A DNA stretch of 14,171 bases from NCBI GenBank assembly GCA_937871635.1, contig CALMNS010000333.1:1-14171 (forward strand), in the 5' to 3' direction. Each line of letters begins with the position of its first letter. Position 1 is the first letter of the stretch. Source of the DNA: an uncultured Solirubrobacter sp. (lineage in GTDB: Bacteria; Actinomycetota; Thermoleophilia; Solirubrobacterales; Solirubrobacteraceae). The translations under genes were made by a program, and so were the position numbers. Shown piece after piece: positions 1 to 8,400 of this stretch. The notes under the pieces are model-generated. The model had not been told where the DNA came from. It did not search any database and was given only the letters and a program-made list of their open reading frames with translations.

Positions 1-94
1 GGACGGCGTCGACCATCCGCAGGTGGACCGAGCGCAGCCGCTCGACGAGCGTGGCGGCGGGACGCGGCTGCGGCCCCGCCGCCACCGATCTCAC
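1..94 (-). CDS. N-terminal fragment of an unidentified gene downstream of glnK
   Basis: A GTG at 94-92 overlaps the glnK stop (GTGA, 4 bases) and opens a frame that stays open to the window edge, about 31 codons. The peptide begins MRSVAAGPQPRPAATLVERL and continues RSVHLRMVDAV. The same 4-base overlap joins amtB to glnK, so this is very probably the third gene of one operon. In many actinobacteria this place is taken by glnD, but the visible residues show no nucleotidyltransferase motif and do not look like a GlnD start I know. The amphipathic stretch LVERLRSVHLRMVDAV could equally begin a regulatory protein with an N-terminal helical or sensory domain. An internal GTG four codons in is an alternative start. 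That a gene is here is likely; its identity is unknown. Confidence 0.55.
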   Translation of the reverse strand, partial: MRSVAAGPQPRPAATLVERLRSVHLRMVDAV

Positions 95-462
95 GCGGGC
101 GCCGCCGCCGGATCCGGGTGCGCCTGCAGCGTCTCCTCACCCGACTCGCCGGTGCGGATCCGGTACGCCTCCTCGACCGGCATGACGAACACCTTGCCGT
201 CCCCGATCGAGCCCGTCCGGGCGTGCTTGAGGATGGTGTCGACCACCGTCTGCACGTCGCGCGTGGCGACGACGCACTCGAGCTTGACCTTGGGGCGGAG
301 GTAGTTCGTCAGCTCCGCCCCGCGGTAGCGCTCGGTGATGCCCTTCTGGCGGCCGGACCCCTTGACCTCCGAGATGGTGAGCGAGGGGAACCCCAGCGTC
401 AGCAGCTCGGTGCGGATGGGCTCGAACGACTCGTGGCGGATGTAGGCCTCGACCTTCTTCAT
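91..462 (-). CDS. glnK: PII nitrogen-regulatory protein (GlnK/GlnB family) with atypical T-loop
   Basis: This is a 123-residue PII signal protein. PII is a trimer that binds ATP/ADP and 2-oxoglutarate and, in the GlnK branch, plugs the Amt channel when nitrogen is plentiful. It aligns with E. coli GlnB without gaps to about residue 106. Visible motifs are GRQKG (37-41, with Gln39 and Lys40), the T-loop YRGAELTNYLRPKVK (46-60, with Lys58), the B-loop TGSIGDGK (83-90, with Lys90) and RIR (101-103). About 17 extra residues, ending in a Pro/Ala-rich tail, follow RTGE. Residue 51, the Tyr that is uridylylated or adenylylated in many proteobacteria and actinobacteria, is Leu; the nearest Tyr residues are 46 and 54. 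Residue 49, the phosphoserine site of cyanobacteria, is Ala. The ATG overlaps the amtB stop (ATGA), and GGGAGGT lies a few bases upstream inside amtB. The pairing with amtB supports GlnK. The family is certain; the mode of control is inferred. Confidence 0.95.
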   Translation of the reverse strand: MKKVEAYIRHESFEPIRTELLTLGFPSLTISEVKGSGRQKGITERYRGAELTNYLRPKVKLECVVATRDVQTVVDTILKHARTGSIGDGKVFVMPVEEAYRIRTGESGEETLQAHPDPAAAPA

Positions 463-1925
463 GCGGTGACCTCCCGGTTGGACGGCGCCGTGGCTCCGGT
501 CGGGATGTCACGCGAGCCTGGCGAGGTCGCGTAGCCGATGAGCTCGGGCGCCGGGATGAACTGCTCCGGGTACCCGTACATGCCGTGCTCGACGATGTCC
601 AGTCCGGCCTCCTCCTCCTCCTCGCTGACCCGCAGGCCGTAGGTCGCCTTGATGATCCCGAAGGTGACGTAGGAGAGGGTGAACACGAACGCGAACACGA
701 CGAGGACGCCGAGGGCCTGGGTGCCGAGCTGCCCGAAGGAGCCGCTGTAGATCAGCCCCGGATCGCCGAACGCGTTGTACTCGGCGAAGCGCGGCGAGGT
801 GAAGATGCCGCACGACAGCGTGCCCCAGACGCCCGCCACGCCGTGGGCCGACAGGGCGCCCACCGGGTCGTCGAGCTTCTTGTCGATCGCGTAGATCGAG
901 AGCGGCACGATGATCCCCGCGACCCCGCCGATGAGGGGGGCGGTCCAGACCTCCACGTAGCCCGAGGGCGCCGTGATGGCCACCAGGGCGCCGATCGCGC
1001 CGTTGCCGGCCATGCCGATGTCGATCGCCTTGGTCTTGGCCGCCGCGGTCACGATCGCGGCCAGCACGCCGGCGCCCGTGGCCAGCAGCGTGACCATGGC
1101 GATCTCCGGGAAGCGCCCGTCGAGCGCGCCCAGCGTCGAGCCGGGGTTGAAGCCGAACCAGCCGATGAGGAGGATCAGCACGCCGAGCCCGAAGAGCGGC
1201 ATGTTGTGACCCGGGATCGCCCGCGGCGAGCCGTCGGCGGCGTACTTGCCGCGCCGCGGCCCGAGGTGGAGCAGGACGGCCAGGGCCCCGGTGGCGCCGA
1301 TCAGGTGGACGGCCGTCGAGCCGGCGAAGTCCTGCATCCCGAGGTTCGCCTGCAGCCAGCCCCCGCCGAAGACCCAGTGCGAGCCGATCGGGTAGATGAC
1401 GCCGGCGAAGACGACGGCGTAGATGATGTAGACGCCGAACTTGATGCGCTCGAGCGTCGTGCCCCACACGATGGCCAGCGAGACGGCGCAGAAGGAGAAC
1501 TGGAAGAGCCACTTGGACTCGATCGTCGCGTCGGAGAGGCCCATGACCGCGAAGGCCTCCTGGGGATCGCCGTAGTCGCGCAAGAAGAAGCCGTCCGTGC
1601 CGATGATGTCGCCTGCACCGAAGGCGAAGGCGAAGCCGACGGCCCAGTACATGAGCGCGGCGATCGAGAAGTTGGTGAGGATCTTCGCCACCACGGTGCC
1701 CGCGTTCTTGCCGCGGGAGAACCCGATCTCCAGGAAGGCGAAGCCGGCCTGCATGAAGATCACGAGGATCGCGGCGACCACCACCCACATCGAGTTGATG
1801 GCCACCGACTGCGGCAGGACGCCCGCCCCCGCGGCGTCGAGCGTGTCCGCCATCGCCGCGGCCGGCGCCGCCAGCGCCGCGGCGAGCCCGCCAAGGGCTC
1901 CGCCGGCCAAACGTGAACGTCGCAT
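459..1925 (-). CDS. amtB: Ammonium channel AmtB (Amt/MEP/Rh family)
   Basis: This is a 488-residue membrane protein that conducts ammonia/ammonium across the cytoplasmic membrane. A signal peptide (MRRSRLAGG to APAAAMA, about residues 1-26) precedes the usual run of hydrophobic segments. Family signatures are MQAGFAFLEIGFSRGKNAG (58-76), DFAGSTAVH (199-207) with the first pore His at 207, and SAHGVAGVWG (359-368) with the second at 361. Asp199 matches the conserved Asp of the DFAG motif. The cytoplasmic tail has GLRVSEEEEEAGLDIVEHG, the segment that contacts PII in this family, then about 40 extra polar residues. I chose the ATG at 1925 because GAGGAGGA lies five bases upstream and the signal peptide starts here; an in-frame ATG at 1949 has no ribosome-binding site. 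The gene overlaps glnK by 4 bases, so the two should be co-expressed. It diverges from the glutamine synthetase gene. Confidence 0.97.
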   Translation of the reverse strand: MRRSRLAGGALGGLAAALAAPAAAMADTLDAAGAGVLPQSVAINSMWVVVAAILVIFMQAGFAFLEIGFSRGKNAGTVVAKILTNFSIAALMYWAVGFAFAFGAGDIIGTDGFFLRDYGDPQEAFAVMGLSDATIESKWLFQFSFCAVSLAIVWGTTLERIKFGVYIIYAVVFAGVIYPIGSHWVFGGGWLQANLGMQDFAGSTAVHLIGATGALAVLLHLGPRRGKYAADGSPRAIPGHNMPLFGLGVLILLIGWFGFNPGSTLGALDGRFPEIAMVTLLATGAGVLAAIVTAAAKTKAIDIGMAGNGAIGALVAITAPSGYVEVWTAPLIGGVAGIIVPLSIYAIDKKLDDPVGALSAHGVAGVWGTLSCGIFTSPRFAEYNAFGDPGLIYSGSFGQLGTQALGVLVVFAFVFTLSYVTFGIIKATYGLRVSEEEEEAGLDIVEHGMYGYPEQFIPAPELIGYATSPGSRDIPTGATAPSNREVTA

Positions 1926-2068
1926 GGGTCCTCCTCGTCGACTGAGCATCCGGGGGGACTCTGGTCGCGGGCCCGCGCGCCTTCATTGTCCGAGTGTCGA
2001 AAGATCGGCGGGCAGCCTTGTCCCGATGGTCGATGTCGGGCCGCCCGGTCCCGCCTAGGCTCCGCGCC
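1926..2068. promoter_or_regulatory. Divergent amtB / glutamine synthetase intergenic region
   Basis: This 143-bp gap must hold both promoters. For amtB (minus strand) the likely -10 is GACAAT (1990-1985), about 60 bases before the start, followed by the Shine-Dalgarno GAGGAGGA (1937-1930). For the synthetase (plus strand) TAGGCT (2056-2061) lies seven bases before the ATG. A short inverted pair, CCCGA and TCGGG, flanks CGATGGTCGATG around 2023-2040 and might bind a regulator. I cannot match it with confidence to a GlnR or other known nitrogen-control site. The promoter hexamers are my reading of the sequence. Confidence 0.45.
2056..2061 (+). promoter_or_regulatory. Candidate -10 hexamer for a leaderless glutamine synthetase transcript
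   Basis: TAGGCT fits the actinobacterial TAnnnT -10 pattern and ends seven bases before the ATG at 2069. That would place the transcription start at or next to the A of ATG. There is no purine-rich Shine-Dalgarno between them. No good -35 is visible at the expected distance. The same arrangement recurs at other genes in this window. Confidence 0.5.
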
Positions 2069-4228
2069 ATGGCACGTACCCGAACCCAGAACGTCACCGC
2101 CGCCCAGTGGAGCCCGAACGGCGGCACCCTCGGCGCCCCCGATCTCACGCTGCCCGGCAACCAGGTCTTCGGGGCGAACGTCTTCTCCGTGGAGGTGCAG
2201 CGCGCGCGGCTGCCCAAGACCGTCTTCCGGCGCCTGCAGGCCGGCCTCGACGCCGGCCAGGCGCTCGACCCGGAGATCGCCGACTCGGTCGCCGTGGCGA
2301 TGCGCGAGTGGGCGATGGAGCAGGGCGCGACCCACTACACGCACTGGTTCCAGCCCCTCACCGGCTCGACCGCGGAGAAGCACGACTCCTTCTATGGCCC
2401 GACGGGCGACGGCGACGCGATCGCCGAGTTCTCCGGCAAGGAGCTCATCCAGGGCGAGCCCGACGCCTCCTCGTTCCCCACGGGCGGCATCCGCGCGACC
2501 TTCGAGGCGCGGGGCTACACGGCCTGGGACCCGACCTCCCCGGCCTTCATCCTCGAGAACCCGAACGGCGCCCTGCTCTGCATCCCCACCGCCTTCGCGT
2601 CGTGGACGGGCGAGGCGCTCGACCACAAGATCCCGCTCCTGCGCTCGATGGACGCGCTCTCGAAGTCGGCGGTCAAGGCGCTCTCGATCCTCGACCCGGA
2701 CACCCCCGTGAGCCGCGTGTTCACCACGATCGGCGCCGAGCAGGAGTACTTCCTGATCGACGAGCAGTACTACTTCGAGCGCCCCGACCTCGTCACCACG
2801 GGGCGAACGCTCTACGGGGCCAAGCCGCCCAAGGGCCACGAGCTCGACGACCACTACTTCGGCTCGATCCCCGAGCGGGTGCTGGCCTACATGCTCGAGG
2901 TCGAGCAGGAGCTCGCCAAGCTCGGCGTCCCGATCAAGACCCGCCACAACGAGGTCGCCCCCGCGCAGTACGAGATCGCCCCCGTGTTCGAGAACTCGAA
3001 CGTCGGCACGGACCACCAGCAGCTCACGATGCAGATCCTGCAGAACGTCGCGCGGCGCTACGGCCTGGTCTGCCTGCTGCACGAGAAGCCGTTCGCCGGC
3101 GTCAACGGCTCGGGCAAGCACAACAACTGGTCCATGTCGACCGACCTGGGCGGCAACCTGCTCGGGCCGGGCGACACCCCACACGACAACCTGGTCTTCC
3201 TGTTCTTCTGCGCCGCGGTCATCCAGGCGGTCAACAAGCACCAGGCGCTCCTGCGCGCGTCGATCGCCTCCCCGGGGCAGGACCACCGCCTGGGCGCGAA
3301 CGAGGCGCCCCCGGCGATCATCTCGATCTTCCTCGGCTCCGAGCTCGAGCGGATCTTCGAGGCGATCGAGTCGGGCACGGGCGAGGAGTCCACCCCGCAG
3401 GCCTACCTCGGGCTGGGCACCTCGGTCCTCCCGCGGCTGCCGAAGGACTCCGGGGACCGCAACCGCACCTCGCCGTTCGCGTTCACCGGCAACAAGTTCG
3501 AGTTCCGCGCGCTGGGCTCGTCCATGTCGCCGTCGCTGCCCAACACCGTGCTCAACACGATCGTCGCCGAGGCGATCGACGAGCTGGCCGGCCGGCTCGA
3601 GGGCGCCTCGGGCGACGAGCTCGCCGCCGGCGTGCTCGACGTCGTCAAGACCTCCTACGCGGCCAACAAGCAGGTCGTCTTCGGCGGGGACAACTACTCC
3701 GAGGAGTGGCACGACGAGGCCGAGCGCCGCGGCCTGCACAACCTCCGCCAGACGCCCGACGCCCTGCCCTGGCTCGTCGCCCCGTCGACCGTCGAGGTCT
3801 TCGAGAAGTACGACGTGCTCTCCGAGCGCGAGCTCGAGTCGCGCTACGAGGTGTTCGTCGAGCAGTACGTGACCAACCTCAACATCGAGGCGGAGACGAT
3901 GGCCGAGATCGGGCGCACGATGCTCGCCCCGGCCGCGGTCAACTACCTCGTCCAGCTCGGCGTGGCGGGCGACTCGGCGGGCGTCGCCCGCATCAAGGAC
4001 GAGCTCGCGAGCGCCCTCGACGTCTTCGTCGAGCGGCTCGAGGACATGGAGACGGCCAACGCCAACCACCCCGAGGTCGAGGACGTCCTGGACGCCGCGA
4101 AGTACGTCCAGGAGACGGTGGTCCCGGCCATGGAGGCCCTACGGGCCGAGGGCGACAAGCTCGAGCGCCTGGTCACCGACGCCCTGTGGCCGCTGCCCAA
4201 GTACTCGGAGGTGCTGTTCATCAAGTAG
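2069..4228 (+). CDS. glnN: Glutamine synthetase type III (GSIII)
   Basis: This cytoplasmic enzyme makes glutamine from glutamate, ammonia and ATP. At 719 residues it has the GSIII length, much larger than the roughly 470 of type I. GSIII signatures are HWFQPLTGSTAEKHDSF near residue 92, then GEPDASSFPTGGIRATFEARG. The catalytic core follows: IGAEQEYF (Glu224 and Glu226, metal ligands by homology), RHNEVAPAQYEIAPVFE (from Arg292, with Glu295), and NGSGKHNNWS (346-355) of the substrate/nucleotide region. The C-terminal part (EVFEKYDVLSERELESR onward) is helical and Glu-rich, as usual in GSIII. An upstream frame extends to 1994, but its residues are not family-like and the ATG at 2069 sits correctly behind a -10 hexamer. 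The gene diverges from amtB-glnK, so uptake, sensing and assimilation lie together. GSIII lacks the adenylylation control of type I enzymes, so regulation is probably transcriptional or by direct protein binding (inference). Confidence 0.96.
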   Translation: MARTRTQNVTAAQWSPNGGTLGAPDLTLPGNQVFGANVFSVEVQRARLPKTVFRRLQAGLDAGQALDPEIADSVAVAMREWAMEQGATHYTHWFQPLTGSTAEKHDSFYGPTGDGDAIAEFSGKELIQGEPDASSFPTGGIRATFEARGYTAWDPTSPAFILENPNGALLCIPTAFASWTGEALDHKIPLLRSMDALSKSAVKALSILDPDTPVSRVFTTIGAEQEYFLIDEQYYFERPDLVTTGRTLYGAKPPKGHELDDHYFGSIPERVLAYMLEVEQELAKLGVPIKTRHNEVAPAQYEIAPVFENSNVGTDHQQLTMQILQNVARRYGLVCLLHEKPFAGVNGSGKHNNWSMSTDLGGNLLGPGDTPHDNLVFLFFCAAVIQAVNKHQALLRASIASPGQDHRLGANEAPPAIISIFLGSELERIFEAIESGTGEESTPQAYLGLGTSVLPRLPKDSGDRNRTSPFAFTGNKFEFRALGSSMSPSLPNTVLNTIVAEAIDELAGRLEGASGDELAAGVLDVVKTSYAANKQVVFGGDNYSEEWHDEAERRGLHNLRQTPDALPWLVAPSTVEVFEKYDVLSERELESRYEVFVEQYVTNLNIEAETMAEIGRTMLAPAAVNYLVQLGVAGDSAGVARIKDELASALDVFVERLEDMETANANHPEVEDVLDAAKYVQETVVPAMEALRAEGDKLERLVTDALWPLPKYSEVLFIK

Positions 4229-4231
4229 GCG

Positions 4232-5338
4232 TCAGGCCCCGCGCTTGCCCACCACCACCCGCCGCCCGTCGGTGTAGTTGGGCCCGCCCGCGCCGGTCAC
4301 GGCCGTCATCCGCGCGGGGAGCCGGCGCCCCGAGCGGTTCCACAGGCTGCGCCCGGCCTGGGTCATCCGCAGGCTCAGGCGGCCGGCCGACTTGCCGGCG
4401 ATATCGAACCTCGCCGCGGCGACGACGCGCGAGGGCTTCCCGGCCCTCACGGTGAGCCGGCCCCGGCAGCGGCCCGGGCCGGCGGCGCAGATCAGGGAGA
4501 GCGCGCTCTTGTACTTCGAGGAGAAGCGAAGCCGCTGCTCGGGGATGCGCGCCTTCTGGAAGACGGGCCGGGGCTGGGTCCCTGCCGGCGGGTCGGCGTC
4601 GGCGGGCCGGTACGTGTTCGGGCCGCCGCACTCGTAGGAGCGGTCGTCGCCCGTGGCGACGGTCATCTGCATCAGCAGCTCCTGTCCCTCCAGGGTGCCG
4701 GTCGTGACGAAGCCCTGCCCGGGCTCGCGGGGCCCGGACCCGCTCGGTGCCATCGTCTCGCCGTTGTCGGTGCCGTTGGCCTGCTCGTAGAACGGCGTGG
4801 TGGCCGCGGCCGAGCGCGCGAAGATCTGCAACGGCGTCCCGTTCGGGTACGGGCTGAGCGGCGAGTAGGCGCCGCCCATGGACTCGGGCTGGGCGCCGAC
4901 GCCGTCGTAGCCCCCGACGGTGTTGAAGGCGATCCGCTCGCCCGCCCGGACGCAGAAGTTCGCCGGGGCGTAGGTGGAGACCTGCTGGGGATCGCCGGTG
5001 GTCGGCAGGAAGAAGTCCTGGCTCGTGATCCGGAAGCGAGGGCCGTCGAGCGCCTGGACGTGGAACATCGTCTCGCCGCCCGGCGCCCCCGCGGGACGGC
5101 TGTCAGGGCGCCGCAGCGCCGTCCCCTTGATCCGGACCGCCTTGATCTGGCCGTCGACCGGCACGAGGGTCGTGCCCGTTCCGCTCAGGCTCGAGGACCA
5201 GAAGGCGGTGTCGGCCTGGTGCTCCTGGACCAGGGTGGCCGGCTGGCTCAGGTCGGAGCCGAACGTCTGCGTCGCCGCTGAGGCGGACGCGGGGAGGAGC
5301 AGGAGGGCGGCGAGCGAGAGCAGGATCGGCGGGCGCAT
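4232..5338 (-). CDS. Secreted protein of unknown function with Cys-containing C-terminal domain
   Basis: The product is 368 residues. MRPPILLSLAALLLLPASASA is a clear signal peptide (cleavage near 21), so it is exported. The mature protein seems to have two parts. The first, about residues 22-235, is rich in Thr, Gly and Pro and predicted beta (for example GQIKAVRIKG, FHVQALDG, ANFCVRAGERIAFNTVGGYDG); it could be a jelly-roll or carbohydrate-binding-like fold, which is only a guess. The second, about the last 110 residues, has ALSLICAAGPGRCRG, then GRLSLRMTQAGRSLWNRSGR. This resembles a small beta domain often found at the C-terminus of exported Solirubrobacterales proteins. Four Cys (in FCVR, YECGG, LIC, GRC) could form two disulfides. 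The in-frame ATG at 5431 would bury the signal peptide behind 31 non-family residues, so I use 5338. No strong Shine-Dalgarno is visible. It converges on the glutamine synthetase gene (3 bp gap) and diverges from metH. No function is assigned. Confidence 0.8.
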   Translation of the reverse strand: MRPPILLSLAALLLLPASASAATQTFGSDLSQPATLVQEHQADTAFWSSSLSGTGTTLVPVDGQIKAVRIKGTALRRPDSRPAGAPGGETMFHVQALDGPRFRITSQDFFLPTTGDPQQVSTYAPANFCVRAGERIAFNTVGGYDGVGAQPESMGGAYSPLSPYPNGTPLQIFARSAAATTPFYEQANGTDNGETMAPSGSGPREPGQGFVTTGTLEGQELLMQMTVATGDDRSYECGGPNTYRPADADPPAGTQPRPVFQKARIPEQRLRFSSKYKSALSLICAAGPGRCRGRLTVRAGKPSRVVAAARFDIAGKSAGRLSLRMTQAGRSLWNRSGRRLPARMTAVTGAGGPNYTDGRRVVVGKRGA

Positions 5339-5493
5339 ACGCTCGGTGATCGGCCGGTGGGGCCGGGTACCGCAGCGGATGTGCGTCAACCCGGCCGGAT
5401 GTCGTAGCGCCGCGCCGCGCGGCCCGTCCATTCGTCCGCCGGCGGCGGCAACCTTGCCACACCTTTGTCAAGGTTGGATAGGATCGGTGGCAC
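5339..5493. promoter_or_regulatory. Divergent intergenic region with nested inverted repeats over the metH promoter
   Basis: The metH-proximal end holds a perfect 7-base inverted repeat, CAACCTT (5449-5455) and AAGGTTG (5470-5476), separated by 14 bases. Nested in it are GGCAAccTTGCC (5447-5458) and ACCTTtgtcAAGGT (5461-5474). TAGGAT (5479-5484) lies nine bases before the metH ATG and is a candidate -10; TTGCCA (5454-5459) is a possible -35 at a long 19-base spacing. The repeat would therefore overlap the core promoter, as an operator should. On the other strand TTGACG (5389-5384) may be the -35 of the secreted-protein gene. The space is too short for a cobalamin riboswitch and I see no B12 box. 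Confidence 0.45.
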
Positions 5494-8400
5494 ATGCGCG
5501 ACTACCTCGAGACGATCCACTCCCGCGTCGTCGTCTTCGACGGCGGGATGGGCGCCACCCTGGAGCAGTTCGACCTCTCGCTCGAGGAGGACTACCGGCT
5601 GCCGGGGCGCTGTCACGAGGCGCTCGTCCTCAACCGCCCGGACGTCATCGAAGGCGTGCACGCGTCGATGATCGCAGCCGGCGCTGACGTGGTGGAGACC
5701 GACACCTTCCAGGCCAGCCGCCTCAAGCTGGAGGAGTGGGGGCTCTCCGAGCACACCCACGAGATCAACCGCCGGGCGGCGGAGATCGCCCGTGCCGCCG
5801 CCGGCCCGGACCGCTTCGTGGCGGGGTCGATCGGCCCCACCGGCTACCTCCCGGCCTCGGACGACCCGACGCTCGGGGGCGTCCGCTTCCGCGAGCTCGT
5901 CGCCGTCTTCGCCGAGCAGGCCACCGGCCTGGTCGAGGGCGGCTCGGACCTCATCATCATCGAGACCGCGCAGGACATCCTCGAGGTCAAGGCGGCGATC
6001 TTCGGCGCTCGCGAGGCGTTCAAGGCCACCGGCCGCGCCCTGCCGCTGCAGGTCTCCGTCTCCCTGCTGCCCAACGGCGGCAAGATGCTCCTCGGCACCG
6101 ACATCTCCGCCGTGCTGGCCACGCTCGAGGCGCTCAAGGTCGACGTCATCGGGCTCAACTGCTCGACGGGCCCCGAGGACATGCGCGACGCGATCCGCTT
6201 CCTCGGGGAGTTCTCGCCGGTGCCGGTGCACTGCATCCCCAACGCCGGGCTACCGCTGCAGGGGCCCGAGGGCGAGACGATCTTCCCCGAGGAGCCCGAC
6301 CCGCTGGCGGACTCCCTGCTCGAGTTCGTCGAGCGCTACGACGTCGGGATCGTCGGGGGCTGCTGCGGCACGACGCCCGACCACATCCGCGCGATCCACG
6401 CCCGGGTCGGCGACGAGCGGCCCGTCAAGCCGCGCCCGGCGGCGCGCCCCGCCCACGTCTCCTCGATGATCGCCGCCGCCCCGCTCGTCCAGGAGCCGCG
6501 CCCGACCATCGTCGGCGAGCGCGTGAACTCGCAGGGCTCGCGCAAGGCCAAGGAGCTCCTGCTCGCCGACGACTACGACGCGCTCGTCCAGGTCGCCGAG
6601 GACCAGGTGGAGGGCGGCGCCCACGTGCTCGACCTCTGCGTCGCCCTCACCGAGCGCTCTGACGAGGACGAGCAGATGCGCCTCGTGGCCAAGAAGGTCT
6701 CGCTCTCCCAGCCCGCGCCCATCCAGGTCGACTCGACCGAGCCGGAGGTCATCGCCACCGCGCTCGACCAGATCCCGGGCCGGGCGATCGTCAACTCCGT
6801 CAACCTCGAGGCGGGCCGCGACAAGCTCGACTCGGTCGTCCCGATCGCCCTCGCCCACGGCGCGGCGCTGATCGCGCTGACCATCGACGAGGTGGGGATG
6901 GCCAAGACGGTCGAGCGCAAGGTGGAGATCGCCCGGCGCATCCACGACATGGTCTGCGGCGAGCACGGGATGGACCCCGAGCTGCTCATCTTCGACCTGT
7001 TGACCTTCACGCTGACCACCGGCGACGAGGAGTGGAAGCCCTCCGCGGTCGCCACCATCGAGGGCATCCGGGCGCTCAAGCAGGCCCTCCCCGAGGTCAA
7101 GACCTCGCTCGGAGTCTCGAACGTCTCCTTCGGGATCGGGCTCGCCGCCCGCTCCGTCCTGAACTCCGTCTTCCTGCACCACTGCGTCGAGGCCGGGCTG
7201 GACCTGGCGATGGTCAACCCGAACCACATCACGCCGTACGGGGAGATCCCCAACGAGGAACGCGAGCTCGCCGACGACCTCGTCTGGAACCGCCGCGAGG
7301 ACGCGCTGGAGCGCTTCATCGCCCACTTCGAGGCCAAGGGCCCCGAGGCCGAGGCCGAGGCGGCGAACCCCACCGAGGGCATGGAGCCCGAGGAGGCGCT
7401 GCACTTCCACATCCTGCGCCGCAGGCGCGAGGGCGTCGAGGACTGGATCGATCGCTGCAACGAGAAGATCGGCGCGGTCCCGACCCTCAACACGGTGCTC
7501 CTGCCGGCCATGAAGGAGGTCGGCGACAAGTTCGGCGCCGGCGAGCTGATCCTCCCCTTCGTGCTCCAGAGCGCCGAGGTCATGAAGCGCGCGGTGGCGC
7601 GCCTCGAGCTCTACCTCGACAAGGTCGAGGGCTACACGAAGGGGACCGTGGTGATCGCCACCGTGTTCGGCGACGTCCACGACATCGGCAAGTCGCTGGT
7701 CAACACGATCCTCACCAACAACGGCTACACGGTCGTCGACCTCGGCAAGCAGGTCCCGATCGGGACGATCACCGACGCCGTCAAGGAGCACGACGCCACC
7801 GCGGTGGGCCTCAGCGCGCTGCTCGTCTCCACCTCGAAGCAGATGCCGCTGGCGGTCACCGAGTTCCACGAGCAGGGCATCGACGTGCCGATCCTGATCG
7901 GCGGCGCGGCGATCAACCGCAACTTCGGCCGCCGCATCGCCTTCCCGGGCGGCAAGGAGTCCGACGACCTCTACGAGCCCGGCGTCTTCTACTGCAAGGA
8001 CGCCTTCGAGGGCCTCGGGGTGATGGACCAGCTCGTCGAGCCCGAGCGCCGCGAGGAGATCGTCGCCAAGGTCCACGCCGAGGCCCGCCAGTTCCGCGCC
8101 AAGGGGCCCGAGCCCGAGGAGCTGCCCACGGACGACAGCTCCGTGCGCTCCCCGGTGGCCACGGACAACCCGGTCCCGGTGCCGCCGTTCTGGGGCCGGC
8201 GGGAGGTGGAGGTCGACCTCGACGAGGTCTTCCCGCACCTCGACCTGCACGTCCTCTTCAAGCTCCACTGGGGCGGGCGCGGCGTCAAGGGCGACGCCTG
8301 GCGCGCGCTGCTCGAGGAGGAGTTCCGTCCCCGCCTGGCCCGCATGTGGGCCGAGCAGGACTACCTGCGCCCGCGCGCGGTGGTCGGCTACTTCCCCTGC

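Noticed and set aside
585..1916. Long plus-strand open frame of 443 codons opposite amtB
   Set aside because: Composition is Arg/Asp/Gly-rich with no family resemblance, the expected antisense shadow of a GC-rich gene. amtB on the other strand is unambiguous.
1994..2068. N-terminal extension of the glutamine synthetase from the ATG at 1994
   Set aside because: The 25 extra residues (MSKDRRAALSRWS...) are not GSIII-like, and the extension would include the promoter hexamer.
1760..4069. 769-codon minus-strand frame opposite the glutamine synthetase
   Set aside because: Its residues mirror the codons of the synthetase (Val/Leu/Glu/Gly/Arg runs) and show no motif; it also overlaps amtB.
5339..5493. 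Cobalamin or SAM riboswitch before metH
   Set aside because: Only 155 bp are available between divergent genes, no B12 box or SAM-I kink-turn pattern is visible, and the likely promoter lies next to the start codon.
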